A DNA stretch of 64,000 nt, taken from NCBI GenBank assembly GCA_023334545.1, contig JAADVB010000052.1, positions 1 to 64,000 of the forward strand. The letters run 5' to 3'. The position numbers and the translations under genes are program-made. Source of the DNA: Salisapilia sapeloensis (Eukaryota > Oomycota > Peronosporomycetes > Peronosporales > Salisapiliaceae). How positions within the stretch are numbered: position 1 is the stretch's first letter; each line of letters starts with the position of its first letter. The notes under the pieces were generated by a model that was not told the DNA's origin, ran no database searches, and worked only from the letters and a program-made list of their open reading frames with translations. Positions 25,001 to 32,361 of this stretch are shown here, in pieces.

Positions 25001-26850
25001 CCGAGTTGCCAGTGCTATTTCTCCTCTCTCCTGGATCCGATCCGACGGAACCGATCGAAGCGCTCGCTCGGAAGAAACGCCAAGCGCTGCAGTGCATATC
25101 TATGGGAGAAGGTCAGGAGGTCGTTGCGGCAAAAGCACTTTCGAACGCAAAACTTAACGGGACGTGGCTTTTACTCCAGAACTGTCACTTGGGTATTGAC
25201 TACATGGAGCAATTGGGAGATTTTAAAAGTGTGGTGAGTGACGGAGCTGCGTCTGAATTTCGTCTCTTTTTGACATCTGATCCGCATCCTGCTTTTCCTA
25301 CATCACTTCTTCATGCAACGATCAAGGTCACAAATGAACCTCCATCAGGCATAAGAGCTGGTTTACTACGTTCTTGTTCTCTGATAGTAGACCAAGACAA
25401 ACTGGATCGAGTGGAATCGTCACAATGGCGTCGAATGGTCTTTGCATTGTGCTTCATTCACTCAGTCGTACAGGAGCGAAGGAAGTTTGGTCCGTTGGGC
25501 TTCAACGTTCCATACGAATTTAACCTGAGCGATTTGAATGCGTCATTGGTATTTATGGAAAAGCATTTATTCGCAAATGAACTTTCATGGCCGACGATCC
25601 AGTTTATGATTGCTGAAGTTCACTATGGCGGACGCATCACGGACGAGATGGATCGACGTCTATTTAGTGCTTATTGCGAGCTGTGGCTGAACAGCACTAT
25701 CTTAAGCAAGTCCTTCTCTTTCATTGTCGATACCTCTCCTTCCGGTGGATCCGAGTCGACTTTTAGCTATTCGGTACCCGACATTACCGACTACGATGAC
25801 CTTCAGCAATACGTGAGCACCTTTCCCACAAACGACCCGCCAGAGCTCTTTGGTCTCCATCAGAATGCTGAACTCTCGTATCGTGTTAAGAAAGCTTCAT
25901 CGCTCTTACACACGATCGCCATGACACAAAGCTGGGATTCTGAAGCAGTCGGTAACGAAGCTAGAGATCAGGCAGCTCAGAAAAAAGTAATGCAGCTACA
26001 AGAGGCCATGCCCGAGTCGATCTGTTTCGACCAGTGTGTGGAATCGCTGAAGAAAAAGCCGGGAGGGGTACAAGCACCGCTGAACGTCTTCCTCCTGCAA
26101 GAGGTGCAATCACTGCAGCATGTCATTAACGTTGTACAACACTCTTTAAGCGAGGTAGAGAAGGCGCTAATGAACGAAGTGACCTTGACGTCAACCATTC
26201 GGGCGCACATTGATGCTTTCTACGATGAAACAGTGCCTAGGTCGTGGGTCTACAGTTCGGCTGGTGACGAAATCTCTTGGCACTCTTCTTCACTTGGTCT
26301 ATGGTTCACAGGCTTAAACGATCGCGTCCTCCAGCTTCGAAATTGGATCGACAGAGGAAAGCCCCATAGTTTCTGGCTTACTGGCCTCTTCAACTCACAA
26401 GGATTCCTCACTGCTGTCCGACAGGAGGTTACCAAACAGCATGCCAGTGACCACTGGGCGCTTGACGACGTCACATACTACAGCGAAGTTACGGACTACG
26501 AGAAATTGGAACAGATAAAGCAATCTCCAAAGGAAGGTGTGCTGATTCACGGACTTTTCATTGAAGGCGCATCATGGAGTCGAGTGGACGGAACGATTGT
26601 CGAGGCAGACCCGAAAAAGTTATATGTTCCTCTCCCAGTTGTATATGTGACTGCGACAACGTTGGCACAAGCCAAGACACGCTGCAGCGACTACGGGCCT
26701 TACGGTGGGTACGAGGCTCCGTGCTACAAGTATGCTGTGCGTACAGATCGACACTACATCTTTTCCGTTACCTTGGCTACGAGAGACCATCGACCGCTAC
26801 ATTGGACACTGCGCGGCGTCGCTCTATTGTGCAACACTCCTAATTCGTAG
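13006..26850 (+). CDS. Axonemal outer-arm dynein heavy chain (gamma / DNAH5-DNAH8 type)
   Basis: A 4,614-residue motor heavy chain in one uninterrupted 13.8 kb exon. It drives flagellar beating by ATP-powered movement along doublet microtubules. The N-terminal tail (to about residue 1300) and linker precede six AAA modules. Four P-loops are visible: AAA1 GPAGTGKTE near 1890, AAA2 GPAGSSKSE near 2175, AAA3 GEAGIGKS near 2507 and AAA4 GVGGSGKRS near 2872. The AAA1 Walker B is in FDEFNRI. The coiled-coil stalk and microtubule-binding tip lie about 3080-3460, and AAA5, AAA6 and the C-terminal domain follow. Linker segments such as GDIAKQMPVEAKKF and CQKSLEGYLEQKRKKFPRF are of the DNAH5/DNAH8 (outer-arm gamma) type. 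Length is normal for the family. A flagellate zoospore stage is implied. The absence of introns is striking, since most other genes here have them. Confidence 0.95.
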   Translation: MAFQARHRWAIQCIQTSLGFQDEGQVEDLLRGEANMARLAAFFRPDGPTKIFVIFQPKSQDDAVIEDPPPRRQLVIMDGLKEPLAERGVYFTKLPRDSSSEDKLEAKQEQDDSDDESETTREINPLVANDHCLTYGIVEPTVLLSVETTLDRLFQPVVTTSDDSEWGDATSSASSEFSRGLGGFVVDLKDNLKAMNSGLHLRKPDLQYDFNDTRNITRLSSDDAAVSHFSELVKEWCRHTESYLEDQDQTRFEGPDAGPATELEFWRRKLQKLMGITEQVKSKECKMVIGVLTIVSKFHDGSATKSAVIPLVRKWKQIDINITEAMNEAKDNVKYLATLERFIEPLYSGTIESVIDSLPALMNAIKMIHTIARYYNTTERMTKLFMKVTNQMIKLCKKSILGDEGPEAIWAKDPETLLGDLESCLTLNEAYQEQYRLTKDKLLTMPKGKQFDFSETQIFGKFDLFCRRVVKLIDMFSTIHQFRLLSTHPIEGMDPLLASFNTAIHSFQSNRHDLLDFTNNKFDRDFVEFNIQISDLEASLQHFINVSFDNITSIDQSLLLLKQFQSILQRENLRSELDSKFTVIFHTYGLELTNVQEIYEKYRHDPPIARTLPPVAGNILWSRHLLRRIEEPMRKFESNPAVLSTKESKKIIKTYNKVARTLVAFEYLWYEAWCQSIEASKAGLHATLIIRHPESRKLYVNFDKEILQLIREAKCLDRMGIDIPDNAKMVMFQEDKFKLYYQDLTYLLKEYDRISGKVIPVIQPLLQPHFEDLHTKLRPGMVTLTWTSMNIDSYKAQAHAGLQRLEELINNVCDIIENRIEKNLMIVSKATLMHLPSDQSFALDDFVRMQEKHVGQVTMQLGAKNIEIENAVNDVLSLVGEHSIETHADASGSCRSQVAGAFHDYYANLYYRSLINCTKQSLSALKTRVCSKAGTGFLFLDRPFFEVDVQLSVPSVRLSPSLDDIQKAINKSAVAVLRCSKNLFFWGQQHLPDDEKTSLFEKLGCDTEIIKMAILLTGALHGTKNQVHEYLATFKKYDWLWKEDMEFRYTQFMKRNPSIQDFECELQYFMRIETEIGTIAPVHNIAVLSLNTKNLKLQLRNECKQWKVQYSDRVHQQARTALWSLKEYIRLTTVKLSTKAESLDSLRFVMSILKEVRERESMIEIEISPIIDMYDMLEHYLPGGYMDKDEMDQKSVIRSSWRKLVDYAEEVTDGLSEVQGTFKKELMKDVKQLQVDVGEFRLDYTQNGPMVPGLEPKEAVARLKRFKEMATMRDRKVEMLSAGEELFGLRKTEYPDLARTKNEMQLLDQLYGLYMDVTAMTEELKDVLWQDVASELPRAVENFASLDKRCKSLPKKLREWEAFHVLRKDINEFLELLPLIQELSKEYLKHRHWEEVTKACECDLPFDSPTFKVQNVLDARLLRFREDIENICDSAQKQQQIEIKLKEISDKWASASFEFAAWHSGGAPVLKNYTSVVEELEESQMQLQSMLNMRHVLYFKDVVHSKLTQLSDTADVLELWLKVQMLWTSLESVFTSGDIAKQMPVEAKKFVKVDKDWLKLMAKGAETGFVVACCANESLRTTLPILLSELERCQKSLEGYLEQKRKKFPRFYFVSNPLLLQMLSRGSDPTSVQQYYEKIFDSIDQVMYDGGTGGSGRKILQIKSMHGSEEEVVSLVNPVSTDGNIEDWLGRLEKEMRFSVKVLCRQAAAECSTGPLKEFVTKHCGQIALLGVQLGWTADCQDALQKCKTTKGIMQQTSKKHGLVLSELSSWCLTDLNTKLMRTKVETLVTTQVHQRDCFLDLCKLYKDKKISDANDFEWVKQARFYWRTAPVVDQVGIDACVISICDVEFKYAFEYLGCKERLVITPLTDRAYITLTQALGMHLGGAPAGPAGTGKTETVKDLGQTLGTYVIVTNCTDQQRSADMAKIFKGLCQGGLWGCFDEFNRIELPVLSVVAQQVLAITSAKRSLSTSFFFPGDPQSISLRTDAAYFITMNPGYQGRQELPENLKELFRGVSMMVPDREIIIKVKLCAAGYDLFAELARKFKTLYAVCEQQLSKQRHYDFGLRNILSVLRAAGAIKRKNLMANEEVLIMATLRDMNLSKFVAPDVPIFLSVLKDIFPGVVACDASGDNAELRTAVVEYVERQSRVAVPSWITKVIQLHDTILVRHGIILVGPAGSSKSEIIRSLQGLLSVRTKTPHRQIRMNPKAIRPEEMFGETDRISGEWINGIFAAIWSKFNDRSRKDVNWIVCDGPVDAVWIENLNTVLDDNKILTLANGDRLPMADTCKLMFEVEDLRNASPATVSRAGIIFVSDTDLNWEPVGEKWIKGQSEGYQDVFRKHFQNLLGTCSKNDSGALFAFVGKQCYTVVPFSRVTITQSFLRLLTGLLRRYELSEDATEASDELERLCLFAVAWAVGGIIGAEDRVKLSTYLMGVSSQHPCGNDDGKTIFDYYLHPSTLEWEVWMIDDTNTSIKSYPGIAIPTKDTVRSMYLLDHLQSSMFPVLLVGEAGIGKSYLARWYCREKCATDTHTLKHITLSGMSTPGSLQQTIECGLEKRGGKSYGPPPGQNLTLFMDDLSLPTRNTWGDQPTLELARQVLETSSMCFLDKDKRGDFKAIENVRYISSMRLSDAGGSVIPDRLMRHFFTLHILPPTTEVTESICSRIISTHFASGENGCRKTVIDIMNRVATASVQLLFWLRNSMKQTPSKFHYIFTMRDLTAAIQSMLLPPISTIANEKVAVDLWRHEHERIFMDKLVQSEERKRLRDEVSVISETVLYKFGIKEKSGPGFFASFMAEPEVDEDGDIISEPPKEYEYVKYLSSIQKRCNAVLDEYNRENPARALPLILFDEAVLHLVRISRVLSMTKGHMVLVGVGGSGKRSLVRLASIITGSELFQIATSKTYNVSAFMDDLRQVFKSAGQMGKAVSFLLSDEDVKEERFLELLNSFLGTGEIPGLFTRDELAAMASELRSMMHKEHPERPDTTENLVAYYNARVQSNLHFQLCMSPVGDTLSKRYRDFPHLFNACAINWFLPWPEEALADVSRGRLADLNLEATSGVKDNLISLMGNVHGCVVETCDEYFTRTRRRIYQTPRSFLHFLSCYKSLYEQKKSVIERNENSIKVGLQKLVQAAKDVEVMGVSLKEDEVKLAVAESNANRMLEGLQVKSLEAKKESDVVEKIKEECMADSARILKEKEAAEEDLQKAKPFLEEAERAVNSIKPNDLNELKKLAKPGDIIKLIFDCVSILQKCPLAKVDRSIVTLGIGKDKRTIDFVADSYGIVKSGMLADTRFLQNILFFSKHEKDNINEETMELLMPYMQLEGYTAPVARNASRAAEGLFCWVTAMTMYHEASKVVKPKLEALNIAEGKFEAAQANLRSSEEKLEACQSVLSKLQNDFQTQMAEKAQVEADALRTKRKMEQANSLISGLDGERCRWTEDCDRFAELKVHLIGDSVLASAFLIYCASFDYGYRTVLLDKRLPLAIVNKSIPKSQEFNLEEFMVDSATVSSWSLEGLPSDPLSIQNGILVTKGERFPLLIDPQGQALSWIVNREKERLPSAGVISIHNSKLKESVEYCVNEGLTLVLDDVEDNVDPILDNLLDKNIIVRSKSKFVNILDRSCEYNDAFKLLLVSRLANPALGPELQARVTVVDFTVTPKGLEEQLLAKVIQHEQKSLEEQLVRVQTELRNNKRALLDLDALLLERLSSNSSNLLEDTELISVLESTKSKALEVKEKISSAQETKKGIDEKREQYRPVATRGALLYFCILEFSAVNSMYQTSLAQFLQLYSRAIEESERATLSLKRVGNIIEVLTYIVYRYINRGLYERDRLTFLLSMALKLLVNAKCISSTDITLLMNAGKGSKTAREHPKPFTWLSNEVWANMVHLSREKEQFASLPTVVERNEQSWRQWLDENEPEKLPIPEYESVLFDSRSITASLRFHRLLLVRYLREDRTIAVVNGFLRSLDSIDYTTTAGTVKLPALGPQYAAPVVDTLEKLYGDMQAELPVLFLLSPGSDPTEPIEALARKKRQALQCISMGEGQEVVAAKALSNAKLNGTWLLLQNCHLGIDYMEQLGDFKSVVSDGAASEFRLFLTSDPHPAFPTSLLHATIKVTNEPPSGIRAGLLRSCSLIVDQDKLDRVESSQWRRMVFALCFIHSVVQERRKFGPLGFNVPYEFNLSDLNASLVFMEKHLFANELSWPTIQFMIAEVHYGGRITDEMDRRLFSAYCELWLNSTILSKSFSFIVDTSPSGGSESTFSYSVPDITDYDDLQQYVSTFPTNDPPELFGLHQNAELSYRVKKASSLLHTIAMTQSWDSEAVGNEARDQAAQKKVMQLQEAMPESICFDQCVESLKKKPGGVQAPLNVFLLQEVQSLQHVINVVQHSLSEVEKALMNEVTLTSTIRAHIDAFYDETVPRSWVYSSAGDEISWHSSSLGLWFTGLNDRVLQLRNWIDRGKPHSFWLTGLFNSQGFLTAVRQEVTKQHASDHWALDDVTYYSEVTDYEKLEQIKQSPKEGVLIHGLFIEGASWSRVDGTIVEADPKKLYVPLPVVYVTATTLAQAKTRCSDYGPYGGYEAPCYKYAVRTDRHYIFSVTLATRDHRPLHWTLRGVALLCNTPNS

Positions 26851-27015
26851 TGAATGAAGCCAAGTTTCTAGAACTGTTATGCCATACATTACATCGTTCG
26901 CACTTATTTATTTATAGCTGGCGCCACATGCATTACTCTCGCCATTCTACCAGACTACTTGAACGGTGGGACATCTTCGCGTAGAGAGTCGGAAGTGTGT
27001 GTGTGCCGGAGCTGC

Positions 27016-28268
27016 ATGGGTTGCCTTTCAAGTAAGCCTGTCACGGTGACGCCCCAAACACATCGTTTTCACGCTAGAACACAGGCAGGGACGCTACTTT
27101 CCGTTGCTGTGGCAAAGCGAGGTCGGCGACAAAGCAACATCAATGACTCGGCGAACCTGGATCGTACAATGTCCTTTGGATGCAAAGTCCGACTAGCCGA
27201 CATCGACATTGAAGAAGAAATAGGAGCTGGTACCTTTGGAGCAGTCTACAAGGTCCATTACAAAGGAAAGCGTATCGCGATGAAGAAATTAATGAACCAA
27301 ACGCATTCGGCTCGAACGCTTCGCAACTTTAGGAATGAGTTGGAAATACTCTCACTTTTGACTCATCCGAACATTGTCCAGTTCCTCGGTGCAGTAGTAG
27401 AACCACCACACTTGTGTCTACTGACCGAACTATGCGGTGGATCGGTCGTGGACCTGCTCAAAATGGCCGAGACGAAAAAGCTGAACATTACGTGGGGTCT
27501 AACTATTGCTATTGCGCTCGACTGCGCCAGAGCTTGCAACTACCTCCATGCAAGAGACCCGATCGTCTTGCATCGGGATCTAAAGGTGCGTAGGAGCTTC
27601 CTCTATCGATAGAACTGATCATTTGAGCTCTCGTTGGAACCATGTAGGGAGAGAACTTGCTTTTGACGGAAAAGTTTCAATGCAAGCTAAGCGACTTTGG
27701 ACTCTCGCGGAGCTTAAAAAGGAACCACAACGCCAATACGATGTGTGGGACTCCACGCTGGTTGGCTCCGGAGATATTTCGAGGTGAAGACTATTCAGAA
27801 AAGATTGATGTCTACTCTTACAGCATCGTCCTATGGTACGTCCACCAGCTTTCCAACGCCAAAATTGGTTACTTGCAGTCTTCTCAAAAAATGCTATGAA
27901 CTAAACTGTGGGATTCTAGGGAATTGTTTTGTTTCAAGAAGCCGTACATGGAGCATGACGCGATTACGTTGGCGTACATGGTGGCCCACAACGCCCTTCG
28001 ACCACCTCTTTGTTCGCATATTCCTGATGTTTTGCAGCGCCTGATGAAGTCATGCTGGAACGAAGATCCAAGTCAGCGACCGGCATTTAGCACCGTCATC
28101 TTTCTCCTTGAAGAAGCCAAAGAACTTATTCAAACCGAGCTAGTCATTGACCTATCCAAGAGCTACGTCGACGCCGTCGCTCCAACAGTCAAACTACGGC
28201 CAGCCACTTCTCCTGCAGCACCAAATGTCCGCCCAACACGCTACGGACTCGTGTCCGGCAAACTCTAA
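27016..28268 (+). CDS. TKL-type Ser/Thr/Tyr protein kinase with N-terminal acylation motif
   Basis: A 368-residue kinase from three exons: 27016-27585, 27648-27835 and 27920-28268 (introns 62 and 84 nt). Catalytic elements are complete: GAGTFGAVY loop (about residues 66-74), AMKK lysine, LHRDLK, KLSDFGLSR and PRWLAPEIF. The PRWLAPE activation segment and overall pattern fit tyrosine-kinase-like (TKL) kinases. I chose the ATG at 27016 because it gives MGCLSSK, a classic myristoylation and palmitoylation signal. An in-frame ATG at 26959 would add 19 residues and hide that signal. The intron after HRDLK splits the catalytic loop. It probably acts at the plasma membrane; substrates are unknown. 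The short C-terminal tail is Pro/Ala-rich. Confidence 0.87.
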
Positions 28269-28411
28269 TGCTCCGACGAGCACTAGTCACTGCGTCGGAG
28301 ATGACGCAGCTCTTCTCTTGAAGTCCGAGTCAGATTCACAGTATGCGCTGGCCCAATCGTAGCCATTGAAGTCATCTCATCATCCAACCGCTTCAATTCC
28401 GATCTCGGGAA

Positions 28412-28429
28412 GCTCACTTTTTTATTAAC
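28412..28429 (+). promoter_or_regulatory. Initiator-like element of the cystathionine gamma-lyase gene
   Basis: GCTCACTTTTTTATTAAC lies 18-35 nt upstream of the ATG at 28447. It is a good match to the oomycete initiator (GCTCAYTYY followed by a T-rich part). Confidence 0.45.
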
Positions 28430-28446
28430 CCTCAACGAACTACAAG

Positions 28447-29646
28447 ATGACTGGTAACTCCTCCCATGGCTTTGGCACGCGCGCCATCCACGTCGGACAA
28501 GAACCCGATGAGACCTCTGGAGCCGTCACCGTGCCCATTAGCCTCGCATCGACGTTTGCGCAGCAATCGCCAGGCGTCGTACACGGCGTCAACCAAGCAT
28601 CGAGCTTTGGAAAAGGATGGGAGTACTCTCGAACGGGCAATCCTACGCGTGGGTCGCTGGAAACTGCTCTCGCTGCGAGTGAGAATGCGAAACACGCAGT
28701 AGCGTTTTCCTCTGGCATGGCTGCTACGACTGCTGTCGTCCACCTGCTCAAGTCTGGCGATCACGTACTCGCCATTGACGACGTCTACGGAGGTACCCAG
28801 CGGTACTTTCGCCAGACCGCAGGCCCGACGTACGGCCTGGACTTTAGTTTGATCGACATGACGGACGTGTCGAACATTGAGAAAAACATTCGGAGTGAGA
28901 CCAAGATGCTGTGGGTCGAGAGTCCGACGAACCCGACGTTGAAAGTGGTGGACATCCAGGCTATTGCCGCGGTTGCCAAGAAGCACAACTTGTTCCTGGT
29001 CGTCGACAACACCTTCATGTCGCCTTACTTCCAGAATCCGCTAGACCTCGGTGCTGATATTGTCGTACACAGCATCACCAAGTACATCAACGGTCACTCG
29101 GACGTGGTCATGGGCGTCGCGATCACGAGTAACGACGACGTGTACACCAAGCTACGTTTCGTTCAGAACGGCATCGGCGCAGTTCCGTCCCCTTTCGATG
29201 CCTATATGGCCATGCGAGGGCTAAAGACCCTCCACATCCGCATGAGAGAGCACGCTCGTAACGCCCAAGCCGTTGCCGAGTTCCTCGAGGCCCACCCAAA
29301 GGTTGAAAAGGTCTACTACCCAGGCCTGCCGTCCCACCCGCACCATGAGATCGCCAAAAAGCAAACGAAGGGCTTTGGAGGCATGGTCACTTTCTACGTG
29401 AAGGGCGGTCTCCAGAATGCTCGTGAGTTCCTCGAAGCACTCCAGATCTTCACACTGGCAGAAAGCCTCGGAGCGGTTGAGTCGCTGGCCGAATCGCCAG
29501 CCATCATGACCCACGCGTCTGTGCCCAAGGAGCACCGGGAGAAGATCGGCATCCATGACAATTTGATCCGACTTTCGGTTGGCATCGAAGACCAGCCGGA
29601 TTTGCTACACGACCTAGAGCAGGCACTCGAGGCCGTACGAGTCTAA
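28447..29646 (+). CDS. CTH: Cystathionine gamma-lyase (PLP-dependent transsulfuration enzyme)
   Basis: A single-exon 399-residue enzyme of the Cys/Met metabolism PLP family. Cystathionine gamma-lyase cleaves cystathionine to cysteine, 2-oxobutyrate and ammonia in the cytosol. The PLP-binding lysine is Lys212 in HSITKYINGHSDVVMG. YSRTGNPTR (residues 60-68), AFSSGMAA and VDNTF are standard family signatures. ESLGAVESLAE and MTHASVP near the C-terminus match the lyase/synthase substrate region. Cystathionine gamma-synthase or beta-lyase are alternatives within the family; length without a transit peptide and the overall sequence favour CTH. Transsulfuration connects with the B12/methionine branch suggested by MMADHC at 60612. 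Confidence 0.9.
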   Translation: MTGNSSHGFGTRAIHVGQEPDETSGAVTVPISLASTFAQQSPGVVHGVNQASSFGKGWEYSRTGNPTRGSLETALAASENAKHAVAFSSGMAATTAVVHLLKSGDHVLAIDDVYGGTQRYFRQTAGPTYGLDFSLIDMTDVSNIEKNIRSETKMLWVESPTNPTLKVVDIQAIAAVAKKHNLFLVVDNTFMSPYFQNPLDLGADIVVHSITKYINGHSDVVMGVAITSNDDVYTKLRFVQNGIGAVPSPFDAYMAMRGLKTLHIRMREHARNAQAVAEFLEAHPKVEKVYYPGLPSHPHHEIAKKQTKGFGGMVTFYVKGGLQNAREFLEALQIFTLAESLGAVESLAESPAIMTHASVPKEHREKIGIHDNLIRLSVGIEDQPDLLHDLEQALEAVRV

Positions 29647-29710
29647 TAGAACGAATGAAAATGAAACACTTTGAGACTGTGGCATGCTTTCCTTTCTCCA
29701 GTCAAAACTT

Positions 29711-30613
29711 CTACTTGTCCGAATCCGTTCGCTTGCGCTCCTCCTGCTCCTGCCGCGCACCGGCTGCTGCCATTTGCACCATCTCCGAAAACCGACGACG
29801 AGTGTATCCCTGAGGCTTTTGTTCATAACTTTCGTCGTAACCTGCTTGTTCATTCGATCGGTAGGACCGGTCGTCTCGATAGTCATCCTTCCGCCGACTG
29901 GAGTACCCGTAGTCGTCTCGGCGGGATCGGTAGCTCCCTCGGTCGTCCCTGTACCTGTCTCTCGATCTAGACCTCGAGCGTCGTGGAGGACGCTCCGATC
30001 GCCTATCATAATCATTTCTCGAGTCGTAGTCTCGGCGCCTGTATTCATCATGTCCACGACGATCGTCTCGATACCCTCTTGGGGGCGGAGATCTGCCTCG
30101 AGAGTTATAGCTATTTTGTGGAGGACCTCGAGAGTCACGACTCGGTGGGGCATCGTAATCACGCGGTGGTGGTCTCCTATAGTCACTTGGTGGCGGGCGG
30201 CCATAGCCACCTGGGGGAGGACGGTTGTAGTCATTTGGTGGTGGGCGTCCATAGTCACTTGGCGGAGGACGGCCGTAGTCGCTCGGAGGGCGATTATAGT
30301 CGTTTGGCGGTGGCCGACTGTAGTCATTCGGCGGTGGTCCTCTTGGCCGATTGCCACTACCTTTGTGTGGTCCTCTCCTGTTATATGATGGTGGTCCGCC
30401 ACCGTTTCGTAGTGGACCTGGTGGCGGATCATCAAACTGCCCTTTCAGAGGCGGAGGCATCGATGGTGGTGGGCCCCGATCACCTCTGTCAGGTGGACCG
30501 CCTTGAGCATTGTCCGACAGTCTATTCGCCGGATCACTGCTCCGAGGTTCTCCATTGCTGGCAGTCATCCATGCCGGCAAAGTGGATGACCGACCTCGTC
30601 CTCGTCCCGCCAT
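29711..30613 (-). CDS. Arg/Pro/Asp/Tyr-rich, SR-like nuclear protein
   Basis: A 300-residue low-complexity protein, single exon. The start at 30613 gives MAGRGRGRSSTLPAWMT. That N-terminus closely matches the N-terminus of the U2AF large subunit gene in this window (MAGRGRGKALTMPAWMQ at 44911). The middle (about residues 85-175) is a run of imperfect RPPPxDYx octapeptides. The C-terminal third is RS/RD-rich (PRRSRSRSRDRYRDDRGS). It ends in a less biased tail, RRRFSEMVQMAAAGARQEQE. No RRM or other folded domain is visible. Composition and the shared N-terminus suggest a role in pre-mRNA splicing. An in-frame upstream codon run exists but starts with TTG, so it was not used. It is divergent from EIF1AD with 139 nt between. 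Confidence 0.75.
   Translation of the reverse strand: MAGRGRGRSSTLPAWMTASNGEPRSSDPANRLSDNAQGGPPDRGDRGPPPSMPPPLKGQFDDPPPGPLRNGGGPPSYNRRGPHKGSGNRPRGPPPNDYSRPPPNDYNRPPSDYGRPPPSDYGRPPPNDYNRPPPGGYGRPPPSDYRRPPPRDYDAPPSRDSRGPPQNSYNSRGRSPPPRGYRDDRRGHDEYRRRDYDSRNDYDRRSERPPRRSRSRSRDRYRDDRGSYRSRRDDYGYSSRRKDDYRDDRSYRSNEQAGYDESYEQKPQGYTRRRFSEMVQMAAAGARQEQEERKRTDSDK
30202..30378 (-). repeat. Imperfect in-frame 24-nt tandem repeats (RPPPxDYx)
   Basis: About seven degenerate copies of a 24-nt unit encode octapeptides such as NDYNRPPP and SDYGRPPP inside the Arg/Pro-rich gene. Copies differ mainly at the residue before DY and the residue after it. Boundaries are approximate. Confidence 0.7.
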
Positions 30614-30752
30614 TTTGTCTGCTTTAGTTCGAAGCGCATCCGGACCATATTGGGCGCAAGATACTTTCGACACGACTTTCTGCCAATCAAGATCGACTGG
30701 CTGACAAGAAACTTTGACAACGAAAACCACAAGTGCTCAGGACGTTTCGACC

Positions 30753-31515
30753 ATGTCTGGATCGGGCCGAAAGTCAGCCTACAGGAAAGGAGTCACCGAC
30801 AGAGTGCTCTACGGAGACCCAGAGCCACAAGATAATCAGCAGATTGTGCGTGTGGTCGCGTTGCGTGGTAGCAACCTTTTCGATGTACGACGTCTTGCTA
30901 TTGCGAGCACAATGCGAGTAAATCGTGAGGTATTAACAATGATGTAATGCTCCAGGTGCAAAATGGGAAAGGAGACCGCTTCTTAACGATGCTTCCGACA
31001 AAATTCCGCAAACTAATTTGGGTTAAACGAGGTAAATGACCACTTTCGCGCTTGAGCACAATGCAACACCAGTATGCTTACCTCACACATGTGCAAAGGC
31101 GACTTCCTGATCGTGTCTGAGAGTGGCGAAGATACGACGACTGCAAAGGGCACAAAAGGAGCCGTGAAGTCCATGATTGAGCACATCTTGTATAAGGATC
31201 AGATTCGTAACCTCCGTCAGAAGAACTTGTGGTACGATTGGATCAATCAAAACTATAAGGGAACACGCTCATCAAGCTTTAAATAGGCCAGAAGCGTTTG
31301 ATCGACCTCGCAACGGTGCTGGTAAAACACAGTCGGAATCTGTAGCAGAAGATGAGGATGAAGAAGAAAGCTCTGAGAACGATGAAAAGGAGGATGCAAC
31401 TACCTCCAACGGGATTCAAATGGTCAATATGAACCTCGGGGCTATGCACATAAACCGCAACCGTCAGCAAGGACAGTATCTAGATGACAGTAGTGAAGAG
31501 GAAGACGATGACTAG
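30753..31515 (+). CDS. EIF1AD: EIF1AD-like protein (eIF1A/S1-like RNA-binding domain)
   Basis: A 189-residue protein from four exons: 30753-30884, 30956-31031, 31099-31231 and 31287-31515 (introns 71, 67 and 55 nt). The S1-like (OB-fold) domain spans about residues 20-95, with QQIVRVVALRGSNLF, FLTMLPTKFRKLIWVKRGDF and ILYKDQIRNLRQ. These match the eIF1A-domain-containing protein EIF1AD rather than eIF1A itself. The third intron matters. Without it the frame stops at 31284-31286. With it, the sequence reads NLWPEAFD, the family's usual motif, and opens the acidic tail (EDEDEEESSENDEKED, then DDSSEEEDDD). In animals EIF1AD is nuclear and linked to cell growth and 40S biogenesis; its role here is inferred from that. 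Confidence 0.87.
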
Positions 31516-31602
31516 GACATGCGTGGTACCATTTTGCATTCTTATTTGGCTTTGTCAAATACATTCGAACAGTTTATTTCCTTTCGTGCCACTTGAAGTA
31601 TT

Positions 31603-32283
31603 CTAATGCGATATCTCACTCTCAGCAGCAATTGTTCTCATCCGTTTCTCTACTTCTTTCCTGTACTGCTTAAGTGCTTCAATCGCGTCACGTGCACGAT
31701 TGTCAGGTGCAGGTGGAGGATCCAGAGCCTTGGGCGAAGTGGCATTTTTCCACGGCCTTTCAGCAGGTTTCGTTCTCATCGACCGAGAAGCGACTGTACT
31801 CTTAGACAAGCGTGCAGCCACGTCACTGGCATTGGCTTGCTTTGCAACTAGCGTTTGTCGTGGATCGTACGTTCGATCAAGGAGTTGATGGCGTAATTTA
31901 GCACTTTCCTTCACACGTGTAGAAGAGTTCCAGTCTGCTTCGCGCTGTTCTTGCTGATAGGTGTGGAAACGAGGCTGAGCAATATGAGGAATGCCTTGGG
32001 TATAATCATATCCTCGAGAAAACCTTTTTCTCTTGCTTTCATCAATCATTCGTCGTGGATCAGTAGATCTAACTGTATGTCCATCCAGATAAGTTTGATA
32101 GTTGCCTGGATGCATATGCATGTAGTCTTGAGCGTAGCCAGATCTGTACGTAGGTGACAGATTACTCCATGAGCTATCTTGCGGTGACGACATACGCTGA
32201 AATGCGAAACTATCGTCAGTGACTGAATCTCTGGTATCGAACTCGTAGCCTCGATTGGTACGAGTGTGAGAGGAAGACCGCAT
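31603..32283 (-). CDS. Unrecognised basic, Ser/Arg-rich protein
   Basis: A single-exon 226-residue frame beginning MRSSSHTRTNRGYEFD. It is rich in Ser, Arg, Tyr and Asp in the first half. The last third is basic and helical (ARDAIEALKQYRKEVEKRMR). No signal peptide, membrane segment or known motif was seen. Its start is only 78 nt from the start of the divergent gene at 32362, so the two probably share a promoter. That spacing, the plausible ATG and the full-length frame support a real gene, but the function is unknown. Confidence 0.6.
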   Translation of the reverse strand: MRSSSHTRTNRGYEFDTRDSVTDDSFAFQRMSSPQDSSWSNLSPTYRSGYAQDYMHMHPGNYQTYLDGHTVRSTDPRRMIDESKRKRFSRGYDYTQGIPHIAQPRFHTYQQEQREADWNSSTRVKESAKLRHQLLDRTYDPRQTLVAKQANASDVAARLSKSTVASRSMRTKPAERPWKNATSPKALDPPPAPDNRARDAIEALKQYRKEVEKRMRTIAAESEISH

Positions 32284-32361
32284 TGCGGTAAAATATTTTG
32301 ATACAAACCTCTGTGCTCTGGAAACGCTGCATGGTGTCTATAAATAACTTCCACGTGCAGG

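Noticed and set aside
29684-30627. Plus-strand frames of 234 and 214 codons rich in Val, Ser and His
   Set aside because: They are antisense to the Arg/Pro-rich gene, and the biased composition comes from its repeats.
31232-31286. Apparent stop and frame break in EIF1AD, as in a pseudogene
   Set aside because: A 55-nt GT-AG intron removes the stop and restores the family motif NLWPEAF and the acidic tail.
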